Below are positions 9,178-18,299 of a DNA stretch of 52,922 nt, piece after piece. The position numbers and the translations under genes were made by a program. Origin of the DNA: a virus; IMG/VR virus record IMGVR_UViG_3300047318_000182, positions 1 through 52,922 of that record. One strand, given 5' to 3'. Under the pieces are notes generated by a model. That model did not search any database and had not been told where the DNA came from. It worked only from the letters and a program-made list of their open reading frames with translations. Each line of letters begins with the position of its first letter. The first letter of the stretch is position 1.

Positions 9178-9765
9178 ATGGCAGAAATTTGGCCTCCGGC
9201 TTTAAATTATGTACTGGATAGAGGGTCATTTTCAATTGACCCTCACAGTGATATTGCGAGAACTGAATTTGACGATGGCCCTCAATTGGTCAGAGTTAGA
9301 TTCAGTAATCCAACAACGGTATACAACGGCACAATAACTCTAACAAATAATGAATTTATTTTGTTTAGAGGATTTTACATGAACACTTTGAACCAAGGTT
9401 CTAAGTGGTTTGAAATGCCGGTTTGGGACGGGGCAAGTTATGCTAGCCACAAAGCTCGTTTTTCTAAAAAATATGAAATAAGAGATGAAGCGTGGGACCA
9501 ATATACTCTATCAGTTAGTTTAGAAGTCCGCGAATATCCAAGTCTAGATGGTTTTGCACTTTATTTAATCGGGTTATATGGTATTGATTTTGTGCTAAAT
9601 GAAATGGCTGATCCGCTTCAAAAAATAGTAAATATAGATTATCCAGAAGTTATGGCGAACTTACTTACTATTCAGCTTATTTTCACCGATCCAGATGACT
9701 CTAATGATTATATTTTCATTTTTGACGACGTTGATGATAATGAGTATATAGCAATAGCTAGTTAA
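9178..9765 (+). CDS. Minor tail protein
   Basis: A 195-residue protein directly after the tape measure. The ATG at 9178 is preferred over an in-frame TTG one codon upstream. It begins MAEIWPPALNYVLDRGSFS, a pattern seen in phage proteins of this position (WP..LN...), with a beta-rich middle and a Gly/Asp-rich, Tyr-containing C-terminus. By synteny it should sit at the distal tail, linking the tube to the tip, comparable to lambda gpM/gpL-type or distal tail proteins. No enzymatic motif is visible. Confidence 0.7.
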   Translation: MAEIWPPALNYVLDRGSFSIDPHSDIARTEFDDGPQLVRVRFSNPTTVYNGTITLTNNEFILFRGFYMNTLNQGSKWFEMPVWDGASYASHKARFSKKYEIRDEAWDQYTLSVSLEVREYPSLDGFALYLIGLYGIDFVLNEMADPLQKIVNIDYPEVMANLLTIQLIFTDPDDSNDYIFIFDDVDDNEYIAIAS

Positions 9766-9786
9766 AAATTATGGTAAGTTAATTAA

Positions 9787-10362
9787 ATGGCAGATTCCGA
9801 CGACATTTGGGAGCAGGCTCTTCAAGAGGCATATGCATCGGCCCCGGTAGAAGAAATCATTCTGTATACCCTAGAACTACGCCACCCTTCGTTTATTAAT
9901 GAGGATGACGTAGTCAGCCCTATTAGACTGGTAAAAGATTATGGCGTTCTCTTGGAAGAGGGTGATCCAGACGTTTATGGCTGGAACCTATTTCTTGAAA
10001 ATGATGCACCGGCTAACGCGGGAGAAGAAGTCAGATTTTATTCCCTTATGTTTGACTTCGAACTTCCGGCCCAGCAAGAAGGCGCGTTGCCCACAATCGA
10101 AATTACTATCGATAACGTTACGAGAGAATTATCACAATATCTAGACGAAGCCGTTAAATTAGATAGTCCTATTGAATTAACTTATCGTGAGTACCTCCTA
10201 AGCAATAAAGAAGAACCTCAATTTGTCTTGAACGGGATGACAATTCAATCAGTAAAATCCACAGTTTTTCAAGTCACTATTTCAGCCAGCTTTGCCGATT
10301 TAATTAATAGAAACTTTCCCGGAAAAATTTATCGCCCTGAAGAATTTAGAGGCTTGATTTAA
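9787..10362 (+). CDS. DUF1833-type tail-tip protein
   Basis: A 191-residue protein starting MADSDDIWEQALQEAYASAP. The sequence pattern APVEEIILYTLELRHP, then FDFELPAQQEGALPTIEI and TYREYL, is that of DUF1833, a family found between the distal tail protein and the NlpC/P60 peptidase in siphoviruses. Its stop overlaps the next start (TAATG), so translation is coupled. It is a structural part of the tail tip by context; no catalytic function is known for the family. Confidence 0.75.
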   Translation: MADSDDIWEQALQEAYASAPVEEIILYTLELRHPSFINEDDVVSPIRLVKDYGVLLEEGDPDVYGWNLFLENDAPANAGEEVRFYSLMFDFELPAQQEGALPTIEITIDNVTRELSQYLDEAVKLDSPIELTYREYLLSNKEEPQFVLNGMTIQSVKSTVFQVTISASFADLINRNFPGKIYRPEEFRGLI

Positions 10363-10775
10363 TGGATGAGATTGAAATTATTAATGATGTAATCGGCAAG
10401 CGTTACGAATTGGGATCGATGGGGCCTGATACTTTTGATTGCTGGGGCTTGGTCAGATACATCCAGTTAAACGTCTTTCAACGTGAATTGAAAGTCCTTG
10501 AAACTAAAGAATTAACGAATATTAAGGATTTGATTAAATTTATTAAAGATCATCCAGAACATAAAAATTGGACCGCCGTAGATATCCCTGAACATGGTTC
10601 TGTGGTTGAGATGGCTAATTTGATCCATCCCAATCATGTAGGCGTTTATCTAGATATTGATGGAGGTGGCGTGCTGCATTGTGGCATGAACGGCGTAATG
10701 TTCGATACAGTTTTTAATCTAAAAGCTTCTGGCTGGCGTAAGTTTAAATTTTACAGATATAATCATGACAGTTGA
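10362..10775 (+). CDS. NlpC/P60-family tail-tip peptidase
   Basis: A 137-residue protein with the NlpC/P60 cysteine peptidase layout: Cys27 in FDCWGL, His92 in NHVGVYL and a third polar position near His106 in VLHCGMNG. It is about the size of the catalytic domain alone. In lambda-like tails this protein (the gpK C-terminal domain equivalent) sits at the tip and may cut peptide cross-links during DNA entry. It is translationally coupled upstream by TAATG and overlaps the J-like gene by 11 bases. Confidence 0.85.
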   Translation: MDEIEIINDVIGKRYELGSMGPDTFDCWGLVRYIQLNVFQRELKVLETKELTNIKDLIKFIKDHPEHKNWTAVDIPEHGSVVEMANLIHPNHVGVYLDIDGGGVLHCGMNGVMFDTVFNLKASGWRKFKFYRYNHDS

Positions 10776-13700
10776 ATATAATTCACTATTAGGAAAAATT
10801 AAAGGCACTGAATATTCATGTGGCGATAGCTACTTAGATATCGCAGATCGTCTCGGCGTGGCTTATAAAAGTGAGCCAATTATTTGTGTCAGAAACGGGA
10901 CTCCGGTCCTTAGAAAAGATTGGGGCAAGCCTGTAGGCATTGCGACCGACACTATTCAATTTATTATTGTCCCACGCGGGGATGTGTTCAAGAACATTTT
11001 TAAAATTCTAGCTCTTATTGCGTTGACCGTTGTTGCTCCGTACATCAGCGGAACACTGTTAGGATTAACCGGATTCGCCGCTACTCTAGCCAACGCTGCT
11101 ATTGTCATTGGTGGAACGTTCTTGATCAACGCTCTACTTGGCCCAACAGTACCTAATCTCCAAAGCCAGTCATCTCAGCAAGCCAGTCCAACTTACTCGC
11201 TAGAATCTCAGGGAAATAGGGCCCGCCTGCTTAATCCTATTCCTCGACTATATGGAACACATAAACTATTCCCTGACTTTGCGTCACAGCCTTATCAAGG
11301 CTTCGAAAACAATGAACAATATCTTTATCAATTATTTTGTTTAGGTGTTGGTCAGTATCAAGTTGATAAAATCAATATTGCCGATACCGAGCTATGGGAC
11401 AGAACCAGCGGATTAAGCCCGACTTTTCAAGACGTTGAACTTGAAATAATTCCACCGGGAGGAACGATAACTTTGTTCCCTTCAAATGTCAATACGTCTG
11501 TTGAAGTTTCGGGACAAGAACTTAAGAATTATCGCTTTACCGATACTACTACGTTCTCTGGAAATAGAGCTACGTTTAGTGATCCACATCCTGAAATTGA
11601 ATTTTTAGCTCCCGGCGATCTTGTGATTATTACTGGAAGCGGGGCTAATAATGGAACGTTCGTTATCACCGATAAAGATACTTCGGGAGAATTGACTTGG
11701 CTAGAATTTGGGACAACATTCACTTCAGGTACTTTGGCTTCTAAAACGTTTGCTCTGGATGATTGGATCGGTCCTTTCGTTGCAAATCCAAACAACCAAG
11801 CCACAGATAAACTTCAAGTAGATGTTGTGTTGTCGCGTGGTCTCTATTACGCCAATGATAGTGGTGGATTAAGTACAGCCACTTTAACTTATACTTGTCA
11901 GGTTAGAGAAATTGATAATCTAGGTGATCCTATTGGAGCTTGGTCCACCGCGTTTACTCAAACCTTGATTAAACAAACTACCACGGCTCAGCGCATTACT
12001 AAAACAATTAACGTCACAAGAGGACGTTATGAAGTCAGGATGCGAAGAACTACGGAAAAGCTGACCGATAGCCGGTACGGGAACGATATTGCGTGGCAGT
12101 CCCTTAGAGCTTTCATACCAGACGATAATATTTATCCAGAAGTAACACTTCTGGCGATGAAGATTCGCGCCTCGAATCAGTTAAGCAGCCAGAGTTCGAC
12201 GCAGATCAATACTATTCAAAGAGGGAAGATTCCTGTTTGGAACGGAACTACTTGGTCCGCGCCTCAAAATACCAGCAATCCGGCGTGGATCGCGGCAGAC
12301 ATGTTGCGGAACACGGTATACGGCGCTAGTTTACCAGATAGCAGAATTGATCTAGACAAGTTGCTTGAGCTTTCAGCGGTGTATGACGGACGCGGTGATT
12401 CGTTTAACGGGGTATTTGATACAGCCAAAACTTTTTGGGAAGCTTTAGCTTCGGTTCTATCGGTGGTTAGAAGTCAACCAATTCTAGTTGCTGGTATGAT
12501 TACATTTATGCGTGATCAGCCCCGCGCCTTGGCCAAAACTGTTATCACGCCACAAAGCATCTTGAAAAACACTTTTGAAACTACTCACATCATTAAAGGT
12601 GAAGATAGTGCCGATGACGTTATTGTAGAATTTATGGATTCTACAACGTGGGAACAGAGTGAGGTTCAATGTACGCTCCCCGGTTCCACGTCTACGAAAC
12701 CGGCGCGTATCGAGATGTTTGGAATAACGAATAGATCGCAGGCTTGGCGAGAAGGGATGTATTATGCCGCAGCCAATTCCTACAGACGTGTTCTAGCAAG
12801 TGCCACTACCGAAGCGGATGGTCGTTTGCTGTTGAAAGGCGATCCAGTCATCGTTAGCCATGATCTTCTTCAATGGTCTCAGAATGGTTTTATTAATGAG
12901 TACATCAGTGCCGAAACCACGTTGATCTGTGACAGAACCATTAGTTTTGCAACTTCTGGAACAAATTACGTCTCTTTGAGAAGAAAAGATGGAAAAGAAT
13001 TTGGTCCTATCACTGCCCTCTCTAACGGTTATTCTAATGAAATAAAATTAGAGGCAGGATCACTCGCTGCATTGGAAATAGCAGAAGGAATGACCATTGG
13101 TCAAGTCCTATCTATTGATGATGAAGCGAAAAGAACTACTTTTGTTCTATATGATAGTTCTAAATATAAAAAGAAATTTTTAGTCGTCAGCACTTCTAAC
13201 AAAGGCATGGATAGAACTGACATTTCGTTGGTCATTGATGACGATAGAGTTTATGACGCTGATACTGGAACTCCTCCCGATGGTGTGAATTATTTGGGAC
13301 CGGGAGTTGTTCCAAACGGACCAGTCGTTACCGGCGTTATTGTAAATCAGAATCCATTAAGCGGGGCTGATCCAGTCCTACTCGATGTTTCATGGAACGC
13401 CGCGTCTGGTGCTACGAATTACATTGTCCAAATCTCATCTGACGGTGTGACTTGGGAACAGTTATATAGTGGTACAACGGCTGAGACGCAAATAACTGCC
13501 AACGCGGGCGATCTTTATCTCAGAGTAGCAGCTGTTGGAACTGTGTTAGGTCCGTGGGCTTATATGAGCCCAAGTCCAAGCAACTTCGGAACACCGAGCC
13601 TGACGCCGGGAATTGTAAGTAATTTAAATGTTTCAGCTGATATCACCGCTGGGACTTTGGAAGTTTCATACACCGCCGCGCCTAGAGCTAATGAATACCT

Positions 13701-14481
13701 GATTGAAGTTTATTCTGAATCGTCCGTAGGTAGTGGGAATTTTAATGTTCTTGAGCTTACAAAAACAAGTAGTGGAACTTTCGTTTCTTTCAATAGTTCA
13801 GAAGTACTGGCTGCTGGTGGACCATGGGAAAGAATCCAAGTGAATGTGACAGCCTCAAACGATTATGGCTCAGGTAATGTCGTAAGTGAACAAGTACTGG
13901 ATATTACGTTAGGTCCGGTTACAGGATTGTCATTGACTGATCCTTACCATGGCGTAGAAGCTAACATTCAGTGGAACGCAGTTTCTGGCGCGTCTGGATA
14001 CAGAATTAAAATCTATAACGAAGGCTTGGTCTTGGTCCGAGAAACTTTAGTTACCACAAATAATTACAATTACTCTAATTCAAGATTAACTGCTGACGGT
14101 GGTCCTTGGCGTAATTTCTCAGCCCAAGTTCGCGCCGAGTCTTCATCACTTGCTGGATCGTATACCACTCTAAATATATCTGATGTAGCGCCAGCTGTGC
14201 CAGCTAACATTGTCTCCACTTCACCAAGTGCGGGCCAATTGAATATCTCATGGAACGCAGTTGCAGAAGCTGATGTTACTAAGTATCAAGCATTCGTAAG
14301 CACGACAAACGGCTTTACTCCGGGTGTAGGTAATAGAGTACTTGATGCCAACGCACTAAGTGTTTCACTCACAGGGCTTTCATCCGGCACGACATATTAT
14401 TACAGAGTTAGAACAATCGATAGCTATGCCGGTGGCGATGGTTATCTTACATCTTCACAATTTAGTAGAACGGTAACTTAA
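10765..14481 (+). CDS. J-like tail tip / host specificity protein with FnIII repeats
   Basis: A 1238-residue protein. Residues about 1-75 form a small ubiquitin-like N-terminal region, followed by a hydrophobic stretch (about 75-130, FKILALIALTVVAPYISG and IVIGGTFLINALLG) as in lambda gpI/gpJ-type proteins. The central part has RLLNPIPRLYGTHKLFPDF and AWIAADMLRNTVYG, characteristic of the tip-attachment protein family (Phage-tail_3). From about residue 850 there are four fibronectin type III-like repeats, with recurring LDVSWNAASGATNY, ANIQWNAVSGASGY and LNISWNAVAEADVTKY. It closes the tail tip and may contact the receptor together with the tailspikes. Confidence 0.9.
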   Translation: MTVEYNSLLGKIKGTEYSCGDSYLDIADRLGVAYKSEPIICVRNGTPVLRKDWGKPVGIATDTIQFIIVPRGDVFKNIFKILALIALTVVAPYISGTLLGLTGFAATLANAAIVIGGTFLINALLGPTVPNLQSQSSQQASPTYSLESQGNRARLLNPIPRLYGTHKLFPDFASQPYQGFENNEQYLYQLFCLGVGQYQVDKINIADTELWDRTSGLSPTFQDVELEIIPPGGTITLFPSNVNTSVEVSGQELKNYRFTDTTTFSGNRATFSDPHPEIEFLAPGDLVIITGSGANNGTFVITDKDTSGELTWLEFGTTFTSGTLASKTFALDDWIGPFVANPNNQATDKLQVDVVLSRGLYYANDSGGLSTATLTYTCQVREIDNLGDPIGAWSTAFTQTLIKQTTTAQRITKTINVTRGRYEVRMRRTTEKLTDSRYGNDIAWQSLRAFIPDDNIYPEVTLLAMKIRASNQLSSQSSTQINTIQRGKIPVWNGTTWSAPQNTSNPAWIAADMLRNTVYGASLPDSRIDLDKLLELSAVYDGRGDSFNGVFDTAKTFWEALASVLSVVRSQPILVAGMITFMRDQPRALAKTVITPQSILKNTFETTHIIKGEDSADDVIVEFMDSTTWEQSEVQCTLPGSTSTKPARIEMFGITNRSQAWREGMYYAAANSYRRVLASATTEADGRLLLKGDPVIVSHDLLQWSQNGFINEYISAETTLICDRTISFATSGTNYVSLRRKDGKEFGPITALSNGYSNEIKLEAGSLAALEIAEGMTIGQVLSIDDEAKRTTFVLYDSSKYKKKFLVVSTSNKGMDRTDISLVIDDDRVYDADTGTPPDGVNYLGPGVVPNGPVVTGVIVNQNPLSGADPVLLDVSWNAASGATNYIVQISSDGVTWEQLYSGTTAETQITANAGDLYLRVAAVGTVLGPWAYMSPSPSNFGTPSLTPGIVSNLNVSADITAGTLEVSYTAAPRANEYLIEVYSESSVGSGNFNVLELTKTSSGTFVSFNSSEVLAAGGPWERIQVNVTASNDYGSGNVVSEQVLDITLGPVTGLSLTDPYHGVEANIQWNAVSGASGYRIKIYNEGLVLVRETLVTTNNYNYSNSRLTADGGPWRNFSAQVRAESSSLAGSYTTLNISDVAPAVPANIVSTSPSAGQLNISWNAVAEADVTKYQAFVSTTNGFTPGVGNRVLDANALSVSLTGLSSGTTYYYRVRTIDSYAGGDGYLTSSQFSRTVT

Positions 14482-14482
14482 C

Positions 14483-15556
14483 ATGACAAAATTTTATGTA
14501 GGGAAAATTAATAAACTTACACCTAGCGATTTTTCAAGGATCGCTAAGGCATACGATATCCCTGAATCGCGCCTGAGAGCCGTGGCAGAAGTAGAAGCGC
14601 GTGGTTCCGGCTACGATAGCACGGGCAGACTAATCGCGCTGTACGAATGTCATATCGCATATCGCTATACCAAAGGCGCGACACGGGATAAGCTCGTTAA
14701 GGCTGGGATTGCTTATCCGAAATGGAAACGTGATTATCCTAAAACTTCATACGATAGAATTGACCTATGTTCTTCCATCGCTGGTGAAGAAGTCGCAGCA
14801 ATGTCAACCTCGTGGGGCCTTGGTCAATGCATGGGTTTCAATCACTCCATGCTAGGATTTTCTGATGCCTTGGCAATGGTTAAGTGGCTCGCCATTTCCG
14901 AAGCTAATCAGCTTGAAGGGATTATTAAATTCGCTAAAGCCAAAGGTATTCTTCAGGCCCTTAAGGATGGTAAGTGGCGCGTCTTTGCTCAAGGCTATAA
15001 CGGTGATGGCTATGAAGCGAATAACTATCACACTAAGCTTGAAACGGCTGATCGTAAGTGGAGAGCCAAACTAAATGACTCAAAGTTTACGCCAGTATCT
15101 TACACCAATCCAACTCTTGATATTGGGACTAAAGGTGCTGACGTTGTTGCGGTCCAAACCGCGCTACAAACAGCTGGTTATGATGTTGAGGCTGATGGGG
15201 ATTTTGGTGGACATACCGAAGAAGTTATTAAGCAGTTCCAAGAAGAAAATGGTTTGCACGTCGATGGCCAAGCCGGTCCTCTAACTAAACAGAAGTTGGC
15301 TGAAAAGGTTGATGAAAACGGTGGCGATCCTTCTGGAGTTTTAGGCGTCCCGCCTGAAATCAAACAGGGTTTCTTCAGTCGTTTTGGTTACTGGATGTCT
15401 TCACTCCCATTCGCTGGGGGAATGGCATGGTTTTCGGATTGGAGAATTCTACTTGGACTTTTCGTTGGCCTATTGATCATTGCCGCTCTTGGTATTTTTG
15501 CTCAAGATAAAATCATTTCGGCTTACAAGAATTACCGGAAAGCGTTTGAGGAATAA
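14483..15556 (+). CDS. Endolysin: N-acetylmuramidase + peptidoglycan-binding domain + C-terminal membrane segment
   Basis: A 357-residue protein. Residues about 10-195 match the N-acetylmuramidase (DUF3380) family, with AVAEVEARGSGYDSTGRL (likely catalytic Glu38) and ALYECH. A peptidoglycan-binding domain of the PG_binding_1 type covers about 203-270, with GTKGADVVAVQTALQ and ADGDFGGHTEEVIKQFQ. A single membrane segment (about 320-340, WRILLGLFVGLLIIAALGIFA) and a basic tail end the protein. The enzyme would cut the glycan strands at lysis. A C-terminal anchor with the catalytic part N-terminal is unusual for a canonical endolysin, and no separate holin is found in the lysis cassette. The gene starts 1 base after the J-like gene. 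Confidence 0.85.
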   Translation: MTKFYVGKINKLTPSDFSRIAKAYDIPESRLRAVAEVEARGSGYDSTGRLIALYECHIAYRYTKGATRDKLVKAGIAYPKWKRDYPKTSYDRIDLCSSIAGEEVAAMSTSWGLGQCMGFNHSMLGFSDALAMVKWLAISEANQLEGIIKFAKAKGILQALKDGKWRVFAQGYNGDGYEANNYHTKLETADRKWRAKLNDSKFTPVSYTNPTLDIGTKGADVVAVQTALQTAGYDVEADGDFGGHTEEVIKQFQEENGLHVDGQAGPLTKQKLAEKVDENGGDPSGVLGVPPEIKQGFFSRFGYWMSSLPFAGGMAWFSDWRILLGLFVGLLIIAALGIFAQDKIISAYKNYRKAFEE

Positions 15557-15558
15557 TA

Positions 15559-15900
15559 ATGTTTGACAAACTCGCAATTTATGTTATTATAGGGCTCCTA
15601 GTTGCAGGAGCCTTTGGTACTATGTATACCAAAAACCAAGTCCTAAAAAACGAGGTTTTGAAAATAAGCATTGAGAGAGATAATCTCAAATCTGCTTATA
15701 AGGTTAAAGAATTAGAGTTTCAAAACTCTAAAGAAACACAAAAAACTCTACAAAACCTTTTAGCGAAAGAAAAAGAAGCCTCACAAAGATTAGAGGACGA
15801 ATTAGGGATAATTAGAAATGAACCTGAAACTGATAATGGGGACGTGTCTCCTCTCCTCCGTCGCGGTATTAGCAGGCTGCACGACGGTAACAAAGTATGA
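15559..15900 (+). CDS. Rz-like inner-membrane spanin (i-spanin)
   Basis: A 113-residue protein with an N-terminal membrane segment (about 5-22, LAIYVIIGLLVAGAFGTMY) followed by a long Lys/Glu-rich coiled coil. It lies 2 bases after the endolysin and contains the start of the o-spanin gene in another frame within its last third. This is the Rz/Rz1 arrangement. The protein should span the periplasm with the o-spanin and disrupt the outer membrane at the end of infection. Confidence 0.85.
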   Translation: MFDKLAIYVIIGLLVAGAFGTMYTKNQVLKNEVLKISIERDNLKSAYKVKELEFQNSKETQKTLQNLLAKEKEASQRLEDELGIIRNEPETDNGDVSPLLRRGISRLHDGNKV

Positions 15901-16117
15901 ACCACTGATTTACACCGTTGAAGTACCTGAAGCTTTACGTAGCTGTGCTGATCTTCCTAACCGTCCTAGCGGGACATATACTCAGCGTGAAGTTGCGAAT
16001 TTTATTGCTCGCCTCGATAGTGCTAGGAAAGATTGTAAGACAAAGCTTGAAGAACTTATTGGACTTATCGATAACCAAAATAAAAACGCTCTGGCGGCAC
16101 GGGAAGCAAAGAAATGA
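15818..16117 (+). CDS. Rz1-like outer-membrane lipoprotein spanin (o-spanin)
   Basis: A 99-residue protein with a lipoprotein signal: a basic start (MNLKLIMG), a hydrophobic stretch and the lipobox LAGC at residues 18-21. The mature part is unusually charged and has 'EVPEALRSCADLPNRPSGTY', a pattern common in phage Rz1-like proteins. It overlaps the i-spanin gene by 83 bases in a different frame. It would be lipidated at Cys21 and placed in the outer membrane, so the host is Gram-negative. Confidence 0.88.
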   Translation: MNLKLIMGTCLLSSVAVLAGCTTVTKYEPLIYTVEVPEALRSCADLPNRPSGTYTQREVANFIARLDSARKDCKTKLEELIGLIDNQNKNALAAREAKK

Positions 16118-16166
16118 GTAGAGAAACGTTACGGTACAAGTTCTAAACAAGGAATTAGAAGTTAAA

Positions 16167-16194
16167 AATAACCCCGCCACTTGGCGGGGTTATT
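16167..16194 (+). terminator. Rho-independent terminator after the lysis genes
   Basis: AATAACCCCGCCA (16167-16179) pairs with TGGCGGGGTTATT (16182-16194), followed by a T-containing tail. It closes the tail and lysis transcript before the promoter of the second spike cassette. Confidence 0.9.
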
Positions 16195-16214
16195 TTGTAC
16201 CAAGAATGATTATC

Positions 16215-16242
16215 TTGACTTTTAAAATAAATATGGTATACT
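16215..16242 (+). promoter_or_regulatory. Sigma70-type promoter for the tailspike 2 cassette
   Basis: TTGACT (16215-16220) and TATACT (16237-16242) are 16 bases apart, and TG at 16234-16235 gives an extended -10. It shares TTGACTTTT, an AATAAAT spacer and GTAT with the promoter at 2048-2076. Confidence 0.8.
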
Positions 16243-16279
16243 TAGCGCTATTCAAAATTTTTAAATTTAAGAGATAGTT

Positions 16280-16450
16280 ATGCCTGTTACTTATCCATTC
16301 GGAAAGCTGAAAAGTATTTCCAAGAATTCACCATCACGATCATTAAAGAAACGCTCTCCCGTTGGGCCGATGAGAATTATCACTACGCATACCATTATAC
16401 GTGATGGACGCGTTATGCACGACAATTTACGGATGATCGACAATGGTTAA
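16280..16450 (+). CDS. Small 'YPFGK' protein preceding tailspike 2
   Basis: A 56-residue basic protein, MPVTYPFGKLKSISKNSPSR onward, ending RMIDNG. It overlaps the tailspike 2 start by 8 bases, so translation is coupled. The first ten residues match those of the 67-residue protein before tailspike 1 (YPFGK after a short hydrophobic start), while the rest has diverged. The repeated pairing of this motif with a tailspike argues that it is a real gene and that the two products work together. The function is unknown; an adaptor or assembly factor is a guess. Confidence 0.75.
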   Translation: MPVTYPFGKLKSISKNSPSRSLKKRSPVGPMRIITTHTIIRDGRVMHDNLRMIDNG

Positions 16451-17984
16451 TTATATTGGAACTGATGAAACTTGGGGCACTATCCGAGCTAAACTAAATG
16501 CCATTTATGGCGGAGGTGTCATTGATTTAAGCATTAGTGGAAATCGCTACGGCGTTTTACAAGAAGGGTTGGCAGGCGATCCCGACATAAACGCAGCAGT
16601 TTTTCAGAGCGCCCTTGACGACGCTGCTTCCCTTGCAAGTACAATGAAGTCTGTAAGACTTCCACCGGGACGTTATATCACCAGCAGAATTGTTGTGCCA
16701 GAAGGCGTAACTCTATTCAGTATGGGCCACATTGAAACAACTTCAAAAGCTGTTACGAGGCTGATTCAGTCTCCTAGTGGTGGCGACGTGATTCGAGTCA
16801 CTGGTCATATCGATCCTGCCAATGGGCGTAGATTCTTCTATGGGAATATTTTTGGATTTTCAATTTTCGGATATAAAACGGTTGATGCAGGAGCGAGCGT
16901 CACAACGGGCCGTGGTATTGCTTTTTACGATGCCGATGGAAACACAGTTTGTCCTCAAGATACTACCTATATTCATGACATGACGATCAGAGGAATGCCT
17001 GAAGAAGGACTACTGTTCCCCGATGGAGGTATTCCGGTAAAGCTTGCACGTATCAAGACTTGGTATAATGGTGCGGCTGGGCTTCGTATCCTTGGCGGCT
17101 CAAGCGCTCATCAATCAATTGATCTGGATAATATCACCGGAGATCGTAACATCGGCGGCTTGATCGTACTGGAAAATCTGGACGCCAAAGGCAATGTTGT
17201 TATCAGAAATTTTAAAAGTGAAATGGCTATCAACACTCTTTATGGTAACGTTGATGCTCAGTTAAATGCGATAGTGATTAAAAATCCATCTTCTGGCTCA
17301 GTGATTACGGTTCTTGGTGGTACGCACGTGTCTGCCATTCCAGATGGACTATACTTTAAAAAGCCGGGAGATATTATAAAGCTAGAAGGCGGCAGCACCC
17401 CACATATTGATTGGGTCGGATTGCAGGCACGCATATCGACAGTTAATGACACCGGAACAGACCCTAATGTTATCTCTGATGGTGTCAATGTCTCTGTTCC
17501 ATACACCGTAAAAAGTGGCTGCTTATCAAATGCTCCGCTTGCATTTCGCTCCAACAATGGGTCTAAGAAGGTAACACTTGGCAACATCAACTCAGTGATT
17601 GGCGCGAGTGGACTTGACAATGGCCTTCAAATCGCGGGATCGAATCCCTTCAGCGGTTATTACGAAAGTGATGCTAGCGCTGATGATCGACGTTGGCTTG
17701 AGTATGTTAATGGCGCAGCATTGATACGAGCCACAGAAAACAATGCCGGAACGCAAGTACCTTATTGGGTTGAGCGTAGAAGCAGCAACGCCGTGACGCA
17801 GATTGAATCAGTGCCTCCTATTCTGCATAAAGCATTAACCAAAACGGCCTTACTTGCTTTATCACCAGCTACTTACTCCGGTTATTTCACAAAGATTTCA
17901 AATCCAGCTGGTGGTAAAGGATACGGTGTACACTCTAGTGGGTCGGCGTGGCTCTATGATAGCGACGATAGTGCTGTAGTTTGA
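16443..17984 (+). CDS. Tailspike / receptor-binding protein 2 (beta-helix, depolymerase-like)
   Basis: A 513-residue protein. The beginning (about 1-50) has ETWGTIRAKLNAIYGG. Residues about 45-360 have the beta-helix pattern of pectate-lyase-type spikes, including AAVFQSALDDAASL and VRLPPGRYITSRIVVPEG, the usual entry into a Pectate_lyase_3-like helix. The C-terminal region (about 370-513) is likely a trimerisation or carbohydrate-binding part. Polysaccharide cleavage is plausible but no active site can be assigned. It is expressed with its small partner from its own promoter and ends at a bidirectional terminator. Confidence 0.8.
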   Translation: MVNYIGTDETWGTIRAKLNAIYGGGVIDLSISGNRYGVLQEGLAGDPDINAAVFQSALDDAASLASTMKSVRLPPGRYITSRIVVPEGVTLFSMGHIETTSKAVTRLIQSPSGGDVIRVTGHIDPANGRRFFYGNIFGFSIFGYKTVDAGASVTTGRGIAFYDADGNTVCPQDTTYIHDMTIRGMPEEGLLFPDGGIPVKLARIKTWYNGAAGLRILGGSSAHQSIDLDNITGDRNIGGLIVLENLDAKGNVVIRNFKSEMAINTLYGNVDAQLNAIVIKNPSSGSVITVLGGTHVSAIPDGLYFKKPGDIIKLEGGSTPHIDWVGLQARISTVNDTGTDPNVISDGVNVSVPYTVKSGCLSNAPLAFRSNNGSKKVTLGNINSVIGASGLDNGLQIAGSNPFSGYYESDASADDRRWLEYVNGAALIRATENNAGTQVPYWVERRSSNAVTQIESVPPILHKALTKTALLALSPATYSGYFTKISNPAGGKGYGVHSSGSAWLYDSDDSAVV

Positions 17985-17990
17985 TAATTA

Positions 17991-18015
17991 AAAAGCCGCT
18001 CTCAGAGCGGCTTTT
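17991..18015. terminator. Bidirectional terminator between late and early blocks
   Basis: AAAAGCCGCTC pairs with GAGCGGCTTTT around a TCA loop. There is an A-run before and a T-run after, so it can end both the plus-strand spike transcript and the minus-strand nrd/glutaredoxin transcript. The two blocks converge here. Confidence 0.9.
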
Positions 18016-18018
18016 CTT

Positions 18019-18288
18019 TTACTTGTTACCGATTACGTCGGCGGTGTATTTGATTAGCTCCTCATACCCACCAATTAGTTTCCCATTTTTAAAGATTCGA
18101 GGAAAGGTTCGATGACCTTCCCGTTTAAATCTATGCTGTTCCTCTTCCGTAACTACTTTTTCAATGTTCACAGGAACGCTCAAAAGATTAAAAAACGAAA
18201 GAGCCTTTTCGCAATAGCCGCACCCGTCGCGGCTAATCATGTGGTACGTGTTTTTAAATTCTTGTTCTTCAAATAGATCGTCTGACAT
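18019..18288 (-). CDS. Glutaredoxin
   Basis: An 89-residue protein starting MSDDLFEEQEF; this ATG has an AGGAA site 7 bases upstream and avoids overlap with nrdA. It has the glutaredoxin active site CGYC after MISRDG, the TFPRIF cis-proline loop and the GGYEEL helix start. It would reduce the C-terminal cysteines of the adjacent ribonucleotide reductase. It is the last gene of the nrdB-nrdA-glutaredoxin operon, before the bidirectional terminator. Confidence 0.9.
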   Translation of the reverse strand: MSDDLFEEQEFKNTYHMISRDGCGYCEKALSFFNLLSVPVNIEKVVTEEEQHRFKREGHRTFPRIFKNGKLIGGYEELIKYTADVIGNK

Positions 18289-18299
18289 TTTAAATTCCT

